This document shows positions 52,421 to 63,055 of a stretch of 64,000 bases of DNA, one piece after another (the first letter of the stretch is position 1; every line of letters starts with the position of its first letter). The stretch lies in contig CAZTOP010000008.1 of assembly GCA_964615145.1 (NCBI GenBank), positions 22,184 to 86,183 of the forward strand. The letters run 5' to 3'. Source of the DNA: CAIVPM01 sp964615145 (GTDB lineage Bacteria; Bacteroidota; Bacteroidia; Chitinophagales; Chitinophagaceae). The translations under genes were made by a program, and so were the position numbers. The notes beneath the pieces were generated by a model that saw nothing but the letters and a program-made list of their open reading frames with translations, was not told where the DNA came from and ran no database searches.

Positions 52421-55400
52421 ATGAGAAAAAAAAGCTACAATTTTCTTGAAAGAAACGAGGTATGGGAAAAATTAAATCCCTCAAATCTCAACACAAGAGT
52501 CAAAGCAAAAAACAATGAAAATTTTACATTGTTTAAAAAATGGACTTTGTTACTCCTCTTCGGAATGGTCTTGTCTTTTTCTGTAAAAGCTCAAGTTGAT
52601 GTTACTGCAAGTGGCGGTACTGCCAGTGCAAGTTACACCACACTTAGAAGTGCTTTTGATGCCATCAATGCAGGTACACATACTGGTACAATTGCAGTAA
52701 GCATTACTGCAAGTACAACCGAACCAGGTATGGACTCATTAGTATCGAGTGGAACAGGCTCTGCTTCGTACTCCTCAGTAGTTATTAAGCCAGCTACTGG
52801 TGTATCACCAACAATAACTGCCAGCCATAATGGACCAGTTATTAAATTAGTGGGTGCCGATAATGTAACTATTGATGGTAGTAATACTATTGGTGGTTCA
52901 ACACGAGATCTTGCGATTAAAAGTACATCAACAGGAACTTCAGTTACTGGTATTTGGGTGGCATCAGTTTCGGGTAATGGTGCAACAAGTAACACAATTA
53001 AAAACTGTAATCTAACTCAATCATCTGTAACAAGCAATTGGGCTGCAATTCTTAGTTCAAGTACAGCTGGTTTAGGAACATCTGCACCTACTGCCAATAG
53101 CAACAACACTTATTCAAATAATTTAATTGGAAGAACCAATTATGGTATATTAATGCTGGGTGCTTCTGCCTTGGACAATAATGTAAATGTAAATTCAAAC
53201 ACAATTCAAGATAGTATATTTTTATCTTGTATTTATGTATCTAACCAAACTGGATATAACATTTATGATAACTACATTAGTGTAACCAATACAACTGCCG
53301 CAACTACACAAATTCACGGTATCAATATCATTAACGCAAGTACAAACGGTAATATTTACAGAAATAAAATTGCAAAAGTTTACCAGTATAGTGGGGCTTC
53401 ATCTGCAAGAGGTATGACGTTACAGGGTTCCTCTGCAAATGCCAACATTAATATATACAATAACTTTATTGGGGATGTTTGGGCTGTTGGTATTTCTAAT
53501 TCATTCAGTTGTTATGGTATCGCACTAACATCGGCAAATGGTGGTTATAAATTATACAACAATACCATTAATTTAACCACCGCATTAAGTAATTCTGGTG
53601 CAGTAAGTGCTGCTTTATTTATCAGTGGAACAACTGCTGCAAGTTCTCTGGATATCAGAAATAATATTTTTAGAAATGTACAAGCTGGTGGAGGAAGTGC
53701 TTATGCATTTGCCGATTTAAATCCATTAACTAACCTTAGCTTTTGCGATAATAACTCATACTACTCGCATTTAGCAAATATTAACGTTTACACGTCCTCT
53801 CAAACTGCTGCATCTACAATACCAGGCATACAAGCTTTAACTGGTAAAGATGCTAATTCAGTTTTAGTAAATGCTAGTTTTGTATCTACCACTGACCTGC
53901 ATTTACAACTAGTAGCTGGTAATGCTTCGTTAAATAATGGTGGTACTCCTATTGGAGTTGTTACGACCGATATTGATGGTGCAACAAGAAGTGTTAATTA
54001 TCCAGATATTGGTGCAGACGAAATTGTTTACACTCCAAAAATCAGCGGCTTTACACCAAGCCAAGCCTGTCCTGGGACTACAGTTACTATCAATGGTGCT
54101 GATTTTACAGGAACATCTGCTGTTTCATTAGCGGGGTTAAGTGCTTCTAGTTTTTCAGTAGTTAGTACTAGCCAATTAACAGCTGTTGTTGCTAGTGGTG
54201 CAACTTCTGGTTCAAATAGTGCAGTTACAGTAACCAATGGTTTTGGCACCGCTACAAGTGCTTCAAATTTGAATCGTTTAGCTGACGGAACTTATACTTC
54301 AAAATCTATTTCGAGTGGTTCTGTTGGAGACCAAGTTACAATAGTTGGTACAAATCTTTCTGGTATTACTGGTTTAACATTTAATGGTGTTACTGCATTA
54401 TATAATATTACCAATGCAACAGAAATTATAGCTACTGTTCCAGCTGGTGCTACTACTGGCAATATCATTATAACTGATGCTTGTGGTAATGCTATTAATG
54501 CTGGTTCATTCACAGTTGTAGCAGCAAACCCTTGTACATCGCCATCTTCGCAAGCCACAAATTTTGTTGCTTCTTCTTCAAGTTCATCTGCACTAAATGG
54601 AACTTTTACGCCTGCAAGTGGCAATCCATCTGGTTATGTGGTTGTTTACAGCACAAGTGCATTATCATCTGCTCCTGTAGATGGGCAAACCTACACAGCT
54701 GGTGCTGCTTTTGGTGGCACTATAAGACAGGTTTCTGCATCCAACAGTGTATCATTAACTGGTTTAACTGCTAACACAGTTTATACTGTGACCATTTATT
54801 CATACAATGGTGGTGGATGTACTGGCGGACCGTTATACAACACTACTTCGCCATTGGTATATACCTTCACTACCTGCTCAGATGTTCCTACCTCTGTTAC
54901 AGCAACTCCTGTAGGAAACAGCTCAGGAAATTCAATTAATTTTAGTTGGGGAAGTCCTGCTGGAGGTGGTGCTAACAGTGTTACATATTCATTAGAAGTT
55001 ACTACTGATGCTGCGTATTCAGTACCAGTTTCAGGTTCTCCATTTACTACTTCACAACTTTCGCAAAGTGTGAGTGGATTAAATTTCAACACCAAGTATT
55101 ATTACAGAATCAGAAGTAATAATGGATGTTACAGTAGCTATGTTAGTTCAAATGTTACTACTGCCTGTGGTGCTGGTAATTTGCCATTTGCAGAAAACTT
55201 TGATGCAACCACTACATCTGCCCTTCCAACTTGTTGGACTAACGAGGATGCTAATGGTGATGGTATTACTTGGACATCTAGCAATATAGATAGCAGAACC
55301 ACTGGCTTGTCTAACCCAAGAGCTTTACGCTATTTGTGTAATACGGTTACAACAACTACTGCTGCTAATGACTGGGCTTTCTTGCCAGGCGTTGCATTAG

Positions 55401-58400
55401 TTGGTGGACAAAGCTACACCCTAAGTTTCTTGCAATCAACTGTTACAAACGCAGGTGAGAATTTGCAAGTATATTATGGTTCTACTGCTAGTTCAGCAAT
55501 GAAATTAAATGCTAACAAAATTTATGACGAAGCCGGCCTTACAAATAGATCTGCTGCATATAAAACTGCAACATTTACCCCATCTGCAAGTGGTACTTAC
55601 TATTTAGGTTTTTATACCAACTCACCGTCTAACGCTGGTGGTGGTTTATATCTTTTTGTTGATGACATACAGTTAGATGTAACACCTTCTGCACCTGCAT
55701 CTCCAGCACCTGTAACTACTAGCAATGCTACGGCTTATTCAGTACAAGTGAATTGGTCTGATAATTCTAGCACAGAGGTTGGATATTATATTTACAGTTC
55801 TACTGATAATGTAAATTGGGTATTGAGAAATACAGTAGGAAATAATGTTACTAGTACTGTTGTATCTAACCTTAAAGCTAACACAACTTATTACTTTAAA
55901 GTTGCAGGTTATAATGGTGGAGGTATAGGTACTGGGGCTACTTCAAGTGGGGCTACTACTTTAACTTGTGGAAGCTATACAACTAACAGTTACATTGGTA
56001 CATTGTTCACTGGTACTGGTAATAACTGGAATAACGCAGCAAACTGGAGTCAGAATAGAGTTCCAAATGCTTGTGACGATGTACAGGTAAATGGAACATT
56101 GCCAATTACAACTACTTGTTATTTGTATTTACCAAACCCAGTTGCGATTCATAATTTAACAATTAATCAAACCCTTGCGGGCACAGCAATACAAAGATTA
56201 TTCCTTTGGACACAAGACTACAGCTTTGATATCAGCGGTGATGTTACAGTTTCTAACAACAGAACAGGAAATACAACCGTTACGGGTGATGCTGTTTACT
56301 TAGTAAGTGGTCCTGGAATTATGAGCATTGATGGTAATGTTTCAATGGGCGTTACTGGCAACAGAGTATCTGCTTTAGGTGCTGGTGGTGCTTCATTAGG
56401 TCCTATCTACTTAAAAGGCAATGTTAATTTTGGTGATCAAGCATTCTTGAATTTTGGAAACCTTATTAACTATGTATTTGATGCACCTGTAAGCCAAACT
56501 GTAACTATCAATTCATCAATTACCTCAGCTACACCTTCAGCCTATGGATTAGGTGCTGTAACCATTGGTAATACTAATTCACCTGTTGTTACATTTACCG
56601 ACACTATGGTTGTTAATTCAACATTATCGAGAGTTGTAGGTGATTTAACAATTAATAATGGTGCAACATTAATTATCAATAATGGTACATCATTAAATAG
56701 AACACAAGGTGGTGGTGGTACATTTACAATGGGCAATAATGCTACTTTGAAAATTAGTGGTGCAACTGGTGGTATTTTAAACAGTAATTTCCCTGACAGT
56801 TTTGCTACTCATAGCTTTGCAAATTCTAGCACTGTTATCTTTAATGGTACATCTGCTCAAACAATTCCATCGGCTCCTACTTATGGTAATTTAACACTTA
56901 ATAATAGCAATGGTGCAGTATTAAACGGTACCACTACTGTAAATAATGTTTTAAATTTAACTTCTGGAATTATTAGCACAAACAGTAACGCCCTGGTATT
57001 AGGTCTTTCTGGTTCTATCACTGGAGCAAGTGCTACAAACTATATTAATGGTACATTGAGTAAAACTAAACAAGCTGACAATTTTGGATTTTTAAATTTC
57101 GAAATTGGTGATGCAACCAATTATACCCCAGTTTTTGTAGGCTTTAACGGTTTAACAAATAGCGGCGGTATTTTCTCTGCCAAAACAACTTCTGGAGCTC
57201 CGGCAGGTTTAGGTTATTTACGTTCAGGTATTAGCCAAACCAATTATTTAAACAGAACATTTACACTTACAAACAATGGAGTAACAGGATTTACTTCTAT
57301 TGCCCCTAAGTTTGATTTTGCAAATTCTGATTTTGTTGGAGTTAATAGCAATGCAAACTATAAAGTTGCAGATTCTATTTCAGGTGGTGGCTGGTCATTA
57401 AGAACAACATCAGCAACTAGCTCTACTTCAAATCAAGCAACAAACGTTACATTACCAAGTGGTTCAAGTGCACTTTATTTACTTGGTGAGTTAGATCCAC
57501 CTCCTGCCCCATTGGTAAATGAGCCTAATCCAACTAGTGCTTGTGAAGGTTCTAGTTATGTAATTTCTGGTAGCAATTTTTATGGTGTTACTAGCATTAT
57601 GATTGGATCTACAACTGTAACAGGATTCACTGTAAATAGCTCTACTCAAATTACTATTACTATACCAACTGGTGCATCTACAGGTACACTTTCTGTTTCC
57701 AACTCATCTGGAACAGCTACAACAACTGGGGATTTGACAATATTAAGTCAACCAGTAACAACTGTATCTGTACCTACACAAACAATTTGTAGTGGTGATG
57801 CAATTGCAACAATTATGTTAGGTAACAGTGGTAATATTTCTGGAACTACATATTCTTGGACAAGAACTGGTAATAATATTAGTGGTGGTTCAAATGCTTC
57901 TTCTGGAACTACTGATATTACTGGTACATTAGTATCATCATCAACAATTCCTGAAACTATTACATACACTGTTAATAGTTTAGCAAATGGTTGTGTTGGT
58001 ACTCCAGCTACTGCAACTGTAACATTAAAAGCATCTCCCGGTGTTGTTAATGTAACACCAAGTAATGGATCTATATGCCAAAATAATACAGAACAATTAG
58101 TTGCTAATTACACTGCTGCTACTGGTAGCTCAACTAAAAACTCTGGTGCAATAAATGTGGCTATTCCAGATAACCTAGTTTCTGGTGTAAATACAACATT
58201 AAACGTGAATGATGTTCCAAGTGGAGCAGTTGTAACCAAAGTTGAAGTTGGCTTTAGTGTTAATCATACTTACGTTGGCGATTTGGCTCTAAATGTTACT
58301 GCACCTAACGGTAAAACATTAAACTTAGCTTATCAAGCTGGAGCAGAGGGAGATAATTATGTAAACACTATCATTACATCTGATCCATTTGCTGATCCTC

Positions 58401-60940
58401 TTCCAATAGATTCTACACCAGGTGGAATCACTGGGACTTTTGCACCAGATGCATTCAACAATGTTGGCACTGTTGCTTACAGATCAAACACTACAGACTT
58501 TACCGATTTATTTAGTACTCCAAATGGTACCTGGAGATTTAGTGCAAGAGACTATTTTGCAGGAGATGTTGGTACTATTACTAACTGGTATGTAAAAATA
58601 TACTATACATTATCACCTACATTCAGCTGGTCTAAAGTTGGTGGTGGTTATGCTGGATTATATACTGATGCTGGATTTACTCCTTACTCTGGTGGAAGTC
58701 AACAAACAGTATATGCTAAAAATACACCAGGTACGTATCAATATACAGCTAATATTTCTTTCAATGGTTGTACTGCTAATTCAAACGTGGCAACTGTGGA
58801 TGTTCAGGCTGTTCCAATAACAACAAGAACTCCATCAAGCCAAACAGTTTGCTCTGGCACTACAATTACAAGTATCCAAGTTGGAGCAAGCAATGACCCT
58901 TCTGCAGTATTAAGCTGGACGAGAGATCATACTTCTGATGTAACTGGTATTGCTGGTAGTGGTACTGGAAATATTACTGGTGCATTAGTTAATGAGACAT
59001 CATCACCAATTACTGTAACCTTTACAATTACTGCAAATGGTTCTGGCAGTCAATTCTGCTCTGGTAACACTGTTACATCAACAGTAACCGTAAATCCTAC
59101 ACCATTGGCTTCTGCAACTCCTTTATCACAAAGTGCTTGTTCTGGCAGTGCAATTACACCTATTATATTTGGAACAACAAATGGTGTATCTGGAACTAAC
59201 TATACCTGGACAAGAGATAACACTTCAGCAGCTACTGGTATTGCATCAAGCGGTACTCAGTTTGTTAGTGGCACTTTAACAAATGCTTCTTCTCAAACCA
59301 CTGTTACATTTAACATTACGGCAGTTGGTCCTGGAGCTTCAGCTTGTGCTGGCACTCCAACTACAGCTACAGTAACTGTTTATAACAATGCAACTTCATA
59401 CTCTGTAACCGGTGGAGGTTCTTATTGCTCTCCTGGGGCAGGAATGCCTGTTGGTTTAACTAACTCTCAATCTGGTTATGATTATCAATTATTATTAAAT
59501 GGAACGCCTGTTGGAAGTCCGGTTAATGGAAATGGTTCTCCTATCAGTTTTGGTAATCAACAAGCAAGTGGAACATATACAGTTTTAGCAACAAATTCAG
59601 GCTGTTCAAAACCAATGAATGGCTCAGCAGTTATTAACGCTATTACTACTGTTACTCCAACTATTTCAATTATTACAAGTAAAACTACCATTTGTGCTAA
59701 CACCAACGCTACTTTCTTTGCTGTAGCAACTAATACAGGAAATAATCCAACTTATAACTTTAAAGTGAACGGTTTCTCTGTACAAAGCAGTAGCAGTAAA
59801 GTTTACATTACAAGCACACTTACTGATGGTGATATTGTTAGCTGCACACTTACCAGTACCAATACTTGTCAAACTGCTGCTATTACAAATAGTAATGAAA
59901 TTACTATGACAGTAAATTCATCTACTACTCTAGCAGCTCCTGCGGCAATTACTGGAAATACAACAATTTGCACTGTAGGCTCATACAGCTATCTTGCTTC
60001 TACCACAACTGGTGGCGTATGGAGTTCAAGCGATCCATCAATTGCAAGCGTAGTTGCGAGTGGTAAAGTAACAGCTGTAGCAAATGGAACTGCCATTATT
60101 AGCTACACAATTTCTGGTTCAAATGGTTGTACCAACAGTGCATCTGCTGCTGTAACAGTTGCAGAAAATTCAGCTCCTGCTTCTATTAGTGGAGCAAGTA
60201 CATTGTGTGTTGGTTCATCTACTACTTATTCTTCTGCTACCAGTGGAGGAGTTTGGAGTGCTACTGCCGGCAGAGTTACTATTAATAGTGCTGGATTAGC
60301 TACTGGTACAAGTGCTGGTAACACAGCTATTAGATATACAGTAACTAATGCTGCTGGTTGTAGTAAGTATACTGATTATCCTGTAACAGTTGGTGCTAAA
60401 CCAGCCGTTCCAACTATTTCTTATGCTTCTGGTACTTCTAATCCTCAATTAGGTGCTTCTGGTGGTTTCTGTATCAATAAAACATTTACTGTTGTGGGTA
60501 CTCCTTCTGGCGGTACTTGGTCTTCTAGCAATAGTTCTGTATTTACAGTAAATGCAGGTGGTGTTGTGAACACACTTGCTTTAGGTACTGCTTCATTAAC
60601 ATATACCTATGGATCTAATGGTTGCAGTGCTAGTAGAAGTATCCCAGGAACTGTTGTGAACTGTGCTGCTAGAGGTGTTGACTTATCAAATATGCCTAAG
60701 CCTGAATTGGACTTTACATTATTCCCTAATCCTGCAAAAGGTTTAGTGTCTTTTAACACTGAATTTGCAGAAGCTGGCGGAAAAATTGTATTGACAGATA
60801 TGTTTGGTAAAACAATAAGAATTCAAGCATTAAGCTTGGGTACTAACACTATCGACATTGGTTCAATAAGTAAAGGATTCTATTTAGTAAGTGTAATTAC
60901 TACTGACGGAAAGAAAACTAAGAAACTAATCATAGAATAA
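52421..60940 (+). CDS. Giant multidomain T9SS-secreted surface protein
   Basis: A 2839-residue secreted protein. The N-terminus is unusual: about 37 polar residues precede the hydrophobic core (TLLLLFGMVLSFSVKAQ). A beta-helix follows (about 65-540, with NNTYSNN and YNIYDNYIS turns), then IPT/TIG domains (from about 545), fibronectin-like domains, a cleaved-adhesin-like domain (about 925-1090), a fibronectin domain and a second beta-helical region (about 1190-1500). Further TIG and Ig-like repeats follow. A proprotein-convertase P-like domain (about 1910-2065) includes NHTYVGDLALNVTAP and GTWRFSARDYFAGDVGT. The end is a type A T9SS domain (FTLFPNPAKGLVSF...KKLIIE). No enzyme domain is visible; an adhesin is likely. 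Confidence 0.9.
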   Translation: MRKKSYNFLERNEVWEKLNPSNLNTRVKAKNNENFTLFKKWTLLLLFGMVLSFSVKAQVDVTASGGTASASYTTLRSAFDAINAGTHTGTIAVSITASTTEPGMDSLVSSGTGSASYSSVVIKPATGVSPTITASHNGPVIKLVGADNVTIDGSNTIGGSTRDLAIKSTSTGTSVTGIWVASVSGNGATSNTIKNCNLTQSSVTSNWAAILSSSTAGLGTSAPTANSNNTYSNNLIGRTNYGILMLGASALDNNVNVNSNTIQDSIFLSCIYVSNQTGYNIYDNYISVTNTTAATTQIHGINIINASTNGNIYRNKIAKVYQYSGASSARGMTLQGSSANANINIYNNFIGDVWAVGISNSFSCYGIALTSANGGYKLYNNTINLTTALSNSGAVSAALFISGTTAASSLDIRNNIFRNVQAGGGSAYAFADLNPLTNLSFCDNNSYYSHLANINVYTSSQTAASTIPGIQALTGKDANSVLVNASFVSTTDLHLQLVAGNASLNNGGTPIGVVTTDIDGATRSVNYPDIGADEIVYTPKISGFTPSQACPGTTVTINGADFTGTSAVSLAGLSASSFSVVSTSQLTAVVASGATSGSNSAVTVTNGFGTATSASNLNRLADGTYTSKSISSGSVGDQVTIVGTNLSGITGLTFNGVTALYNITNATEIIATVPAGATTGNIIITDACGNAINAGSFTVVAANPCTSPSSQATNFVASSSSSSALNGTFTPASGNPSGYVVVYSTSALSSAPVDGQTYTAGAAFGGTIRQVSASNSVSLTGLTANTVYTVTIYSYNGGGCTGGPLYNTTSPLVYTFTTCSDVPTSVTATPVGNSSGNSINFSWGSPAGGGANSVTYSLEVTTDAAYSVPVSGSPFTTSQLSQSVSGLNFNTKYYYRIRSNNGCYSSYVSSNVTTACGAGNLPFAENFDATTTSALPTCWTNEDANGDGITWTSSNIDSRTTGLSNPRALRYLCNTVTTTTAANDWAFLPGVALVGGQSYTLSFLQSTVTNAGENLQVYYGSTASSAMKLNANKIYDEAGLTNRSAAYKTATFTPSASGTYYLGFYTNSPSNAGGGLYLFVDDIQLDVTPSAPASPAPVTTSNATAYSVQVNWSDNSSTEVGYYIYSSTDNVNWVLRNTVGNNVTSTVVSNLKANTTYYFKVAGYNGGGIGTGATSSGATTLTCGSYTTNSYIGTLFTGTGNNWNNAANWSQNRVPNACDDVQVNGTLPITTTCYLYLPNPVAIHNLTINQTLAGTAIQRLFLWTQDYSFDISGDVTVSNNRTGNTTVTGDAVYLVSGPGIMSIDGNVSMGVTGNRVSALGAGGASLGPIYLKGNVNFGDQAFLNFGNLINYVFDAPVSQTVTINSSITSATPSAYGLGAVTIGNTNSPVVTFTDTMVVNSTLSRVVGDLTINNGATLIINNGTSLNRTQGGGGTFTMGNNATLKISGATGGILNSNFPDSFATHSFANSSTVIFNGTSAQTIPSAPTYGNLTLNNSNGAVLNGTTTVNNVLNLTSGIISTNSNALVLGLSGSITGASATNYINGTLSKTKQADNFGFLNFEIGDATNYTPVFVGFNGLTNSGGIFSAKTTSGAPAGLGYLRSGISQTNYLNRTFTLTNNGVTGFTSIAPKFDFANSDFVGVNSNANYKVADSISGGGWSLRTTSATSSTSNQATNVTLPSGSSALYLLGELDPPPAPLVNEPNPTSACEGSSYVISGSNFYGVTSIMIGSTTVTGFTVNSSTQITITIPTGASTGTLSVSNSSGTATTTGDLTILSQPVTTVSVPTQTICSGDAIATIMLGNSGNISGTTYSWTRTGNNISGGSNASSGTTDITGTLVSSSTIPETITYTVNSLANGCVGTPATATVTLKASPGVVNVTPSNGSICQNNTEQLVANYTAATGSSTKNSGAINVAIPDNLVSGVNTTLNVNDVPSGAVVTKVEVGFSVNHTYVGDLALNVTAPNGKTLNLAYQAGAEGDNYVNTIITSDPFADPLPIDSTPGGITGTFAPDAFNNVGTVAYRSNTTDFTDLFSTPNGTWRFSARDYFAGDVGTITNWYVKIYYTLSPTFSWSKVGGGYAGLYTDAGFTPYSGGSQQTVYAKNTPGTYQYTANISFNGCTANSNVATVDVQAVPITTRTPSSQTVCSGTTITSIQVGASNDPSAVLSWTRDHTSDVTGIAGSGTGNITGALVNETSSPITVTFTITANGSGSQFCSGNTVTSTVTVNPTPLASATPLSQSACSGSAITPIIFGTTNGVSGTNYTWTRDNTSAATGIASSGTQFVSGTLTNASSQTTVTFNITAVGPGASACAGTPTTATVTVYNNATSYSVTGGGSYCSPGAGMPVGLTNSQSGYDYQLLLNGTPVGSPVNGNGSPISFGNQQASGTYTVLATNSGCSKPMNGSAVINAITTVTPTISIITSKTTICANTNATFFAVATNTGNNPTYNFKVNGFSVQSSSSKVYITSTLTDGDIVSCTLTSTNTCQTAAITNSNEITMTVNSSTTLAAPAAITGNTTICTVGSYSYLASTTTGGVWSSSDPSIASVVASGKVTAVANGTAIISYTISGSNGCTNSASAAVTVAENSAPASISGASTLCVGSSTTYSSATSGGVWSATAGRVTINSAGLATGTSAGNTAIRYTVTNAAGCSKYTDYPVTVGAKPAVPTISYASGTSNPQLGASGGFCINKTFTVVGTPSGGTWSSSNSSVFTVNAGGVVNTLALGTASLTYTYGSNGCSASRSIPGTVVNCAARGVDLSNMPKPELDFTLFPNPAKGLVSFNTEFAEAGGKIVLTDMFGKTIRIQALSLGTNTIDIGSISKGFYLVSVITTDGKKTKKLIIE

Positions 60941-60961
60941 GATTTAGTCTTCAAAAAAAAA

Positions 60962-60995
60962 AAAGAGGCTGTCTCAGAACTGAGACAGCCTCTTT
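60962..60995. terminator. Strong bidirectional terminator
   Basis: A perfect 16-bp stem AAAGAGGCTGTCTCAG / CTGAGACAGCCTCTTT with a 2-base loop, with A and T runs on the two sides, between the convergent giant gene and aspS. The GCTGTCTC core is shared with the stem at 50001. Confidence 0.9.
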
Positions 60996-61124
60996 TTTTA
61001 TATCAGAAAAGTAATTATCGAAAAAGAGTAGGGAGAACTAAAAAAAGTTTTGGAGAAGCTTTGCAATTTCATACATCTAGTTTATCAGAAAACTTAATGT
61101 ATTCAATTTATTTATTGAAATCAA

Positions 61125-62951
61125 CTATCCCTTCAAATTGAGTTGAATTTGCAATTCATCAAATTGTTTGTCGTCAATAGTGCTTGGTGCATCAATCATC
61201 ACATCTCGTCCACTATTATTTTTAGGGAAAGCAATAAAATCTCTGATGCTTTCACTACCACCGATAATCGAACACAATCTATCAAAACCAAAAGCAAGCC
61301 CACCGTGTGGCGGGGCTCCATATTCAAAAGCACCTAGCAAGAAACCAAATTTGTGTTGTTGCTCTTCTTTATCCATACCCAAAGCTTCAAACATTTTTTG
61401 TTGCAACTCTTTTTGATAGATACGAATAGAGCCACCACCAATTTCATTGCCATTCAACACCATATCATAAGCATTGGCTTTAATGTTTGAATAAGGATGT
61501 TTTAAATATTCAGCAGCGTTATCAATCTTTGGATTGTTGTTAATCATTGTTTCAATATCGCTTGGCTTAGGACTTGTAAATGGATGATGACGAGCTACCC
61601 AACGATTATCTTCTTCGGCATATTCAAACAAAGGGAAATCAAGCACCCATAATAGTTTAAATTCATCATCTTTTCTTAAGCCCAAACGCTTGCCCATTTC
61701 CATTCTTAAATCACTGGTTGCTTTTCTAGTTTTTTCTTCTGCACCAGCCAATATTAAAATTAAATCACCTGCTACTGCATTGCAGGTTGCAGCGATATTT
61801 TTCAATTGTTCCTCTGTAAAAAATTTGTCTATTGAACTTTTGAAAGTGCCATCAGTATTACATTTAATGAATGCTAAGCCCTTCATCCCAATTTGTGGGC
61901 GTTTTACCCATTCAACTAATTCGTCAGTTTGTTTGCGTGTATATTCGCTACAACTAGGAACAGCAATAGCAATAACAGTTTCAGCATCATTAAATACAGC
62001 AAAATCACTTGCTATAACAGATGAAATATCCTTTTTGGTAGTAAAAGTGTGAGCAGGGAATTTAAGATTGGTCAACTTCATCCCAAAACGAATATCTGGT
62101 TTGTCGTTACCATATTGCCACATAGCTTCTTCCCAGGTCATTCGTTCAACAGTATCTGTATAATCTATGCCTTTGACATCTTTAAAAATACGTTTTACCA
62201 AACCTTCAAACATTTGTAAAATATCTTCTTGTTCTACAAATGCCATTTCACAATCTATTTGTGTGAATTCGGGTTGTCTGTCTGCTCTCAAATCCTCGTC
62301 TCTAAAGCATTTCACAATTTGATAGTATCTATCATAACCACTCACCATTAATAATTGTTTAAAGGTTTGTGGACTTTGTGGTAATGCATAAAACTGACCA
62401 GCATTCATTCTGCTTGGCACTACAAAGTCTCTTGCACCTTCTGGCGTAGATTTAATCAAGAAAGGGGTTTCAATATCCATAAAACCATTTTCGTGCAAAT
62501 AGTTTCTGGTACTTCTGCCCACATTGTATCTTAATTCTAAATTCTTTTTAACAGCATTTCTACGTAAATCCAAATAGCGATATTTCATACGCAAATCATC
62601 GCCACCATCAGTATCATCTTCAATTTTAAAAGGAGGAACTTCACTCTTATTTAATATTTTGAAAGAGGCAACAGTGATTTCAATTTCGCCTGTTGGGATA
62701 TTTTTGTTTTTGCTGCTTCTTTCTGTGACTGTACCAGTTGCTTGCAATACAAACTCACGTCCCAAAGGATTCTCGTCTAGTTGTGCCTGCAAATTTTCGC
62801 CAAATAAAAGTTGTGTAATACCATATCTGTCTCTTAAGTCAACAAAAGTTATTGAGCCAAATTTTCTAACAGTTTGCACCCAGCCAGCAAGGGTTGTTTG
62901 TTGATTTACATTTTCAATTCTTAATTCTCCGCAGGTATGTGAACGAAACAT
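61125..62951 (-). CDS. aspS: Aspartate--tRNA ligase
   Basis: A 608-residue class II synthetase charging tRNA-Asp. It starts MFRSHTCGELR with an OB-fold anticodon domain (about 1-110). It has the bacterial AspRS signatures YRYLDLRR, PEGARDFVVPSR and QSPQTFKQLLM (motif 2 region), FRDEDLRADRQPEFTQID, the GAD insert (about 290-420) and GLAFGFDRL (motif 3). The length is normal for a bacterial enzyme. Its own -7 box lies upstream. Confidence 0.97.
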   Translation of the reverse strand: MFRSHTCGELRIENVNQQTTLAGWVQTVRKFGSITFVDLRDRYGITQLLFGENLQAQLDENPLGREFVLQATGTVTERSSKNKNIPTGEIEITVASFKILNKSEVPPFKIEDDTDGGDDLRMKYRYLDLRRNAVKKNLELRYNVGRSTRNYLHENGFMDIETPFLIKSTPEGARDFVVPSRMNAGQFYALPQSPQTFKQLLMVSGYDRYYQIVKCFRDEDLRADRQPEFTQIDCEMAFVEQEDILQMFEGLVKRIFKDVKGIDYTDTVERMTWEEAMWQYGNDKPDIRFGMKLTNLKFPAHTFTTKKDISSVIASDFAVFNDAETVIAIAVPSCSEYTRKQTDELVEWVKRPQIGMKGLAFIKCNTDGTFKSSIDKFFTEEQLKNIAATCNAVAGDLILILAGAEEKTRKATSDLRMEMGKRLGLRKDDEFKLLWVLDFPLFEYAEEDNRWVARHHPFTSPKPSDIETMINNNPKIDNAAEYLKHPYSNIKANAYDMVLNGNEIGGGSIRIYQKELQQKMFEALGMDKEEQQHKFGFLLGAFEYGAPPHGGLAFGFDRLCSIIGGSESIRDFIAFPKNNSGRDVMIDAPSTIDDKQFDELQIQLNLKG

Positions 62952-62998
62952 TCTATTTACGATTTAATGATTATTTATTTACAATTTTTGAATGGTGG

Positions 62999-63006
62999 CA
63001 AATATA
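62999..63006 (-). promoter_or_regulatory. aspS -7 promoter box
   Basis: TATATTTG on the minus strand, 48 bp before the start codon, matches the TAnnTTTG consensus. Confidence 0.45.
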
Positions 63007-63055
63007 GTTTGTGAAAGGAGTTTTGAAAATACAAAATTGAAAGCATCAGTTTTTA

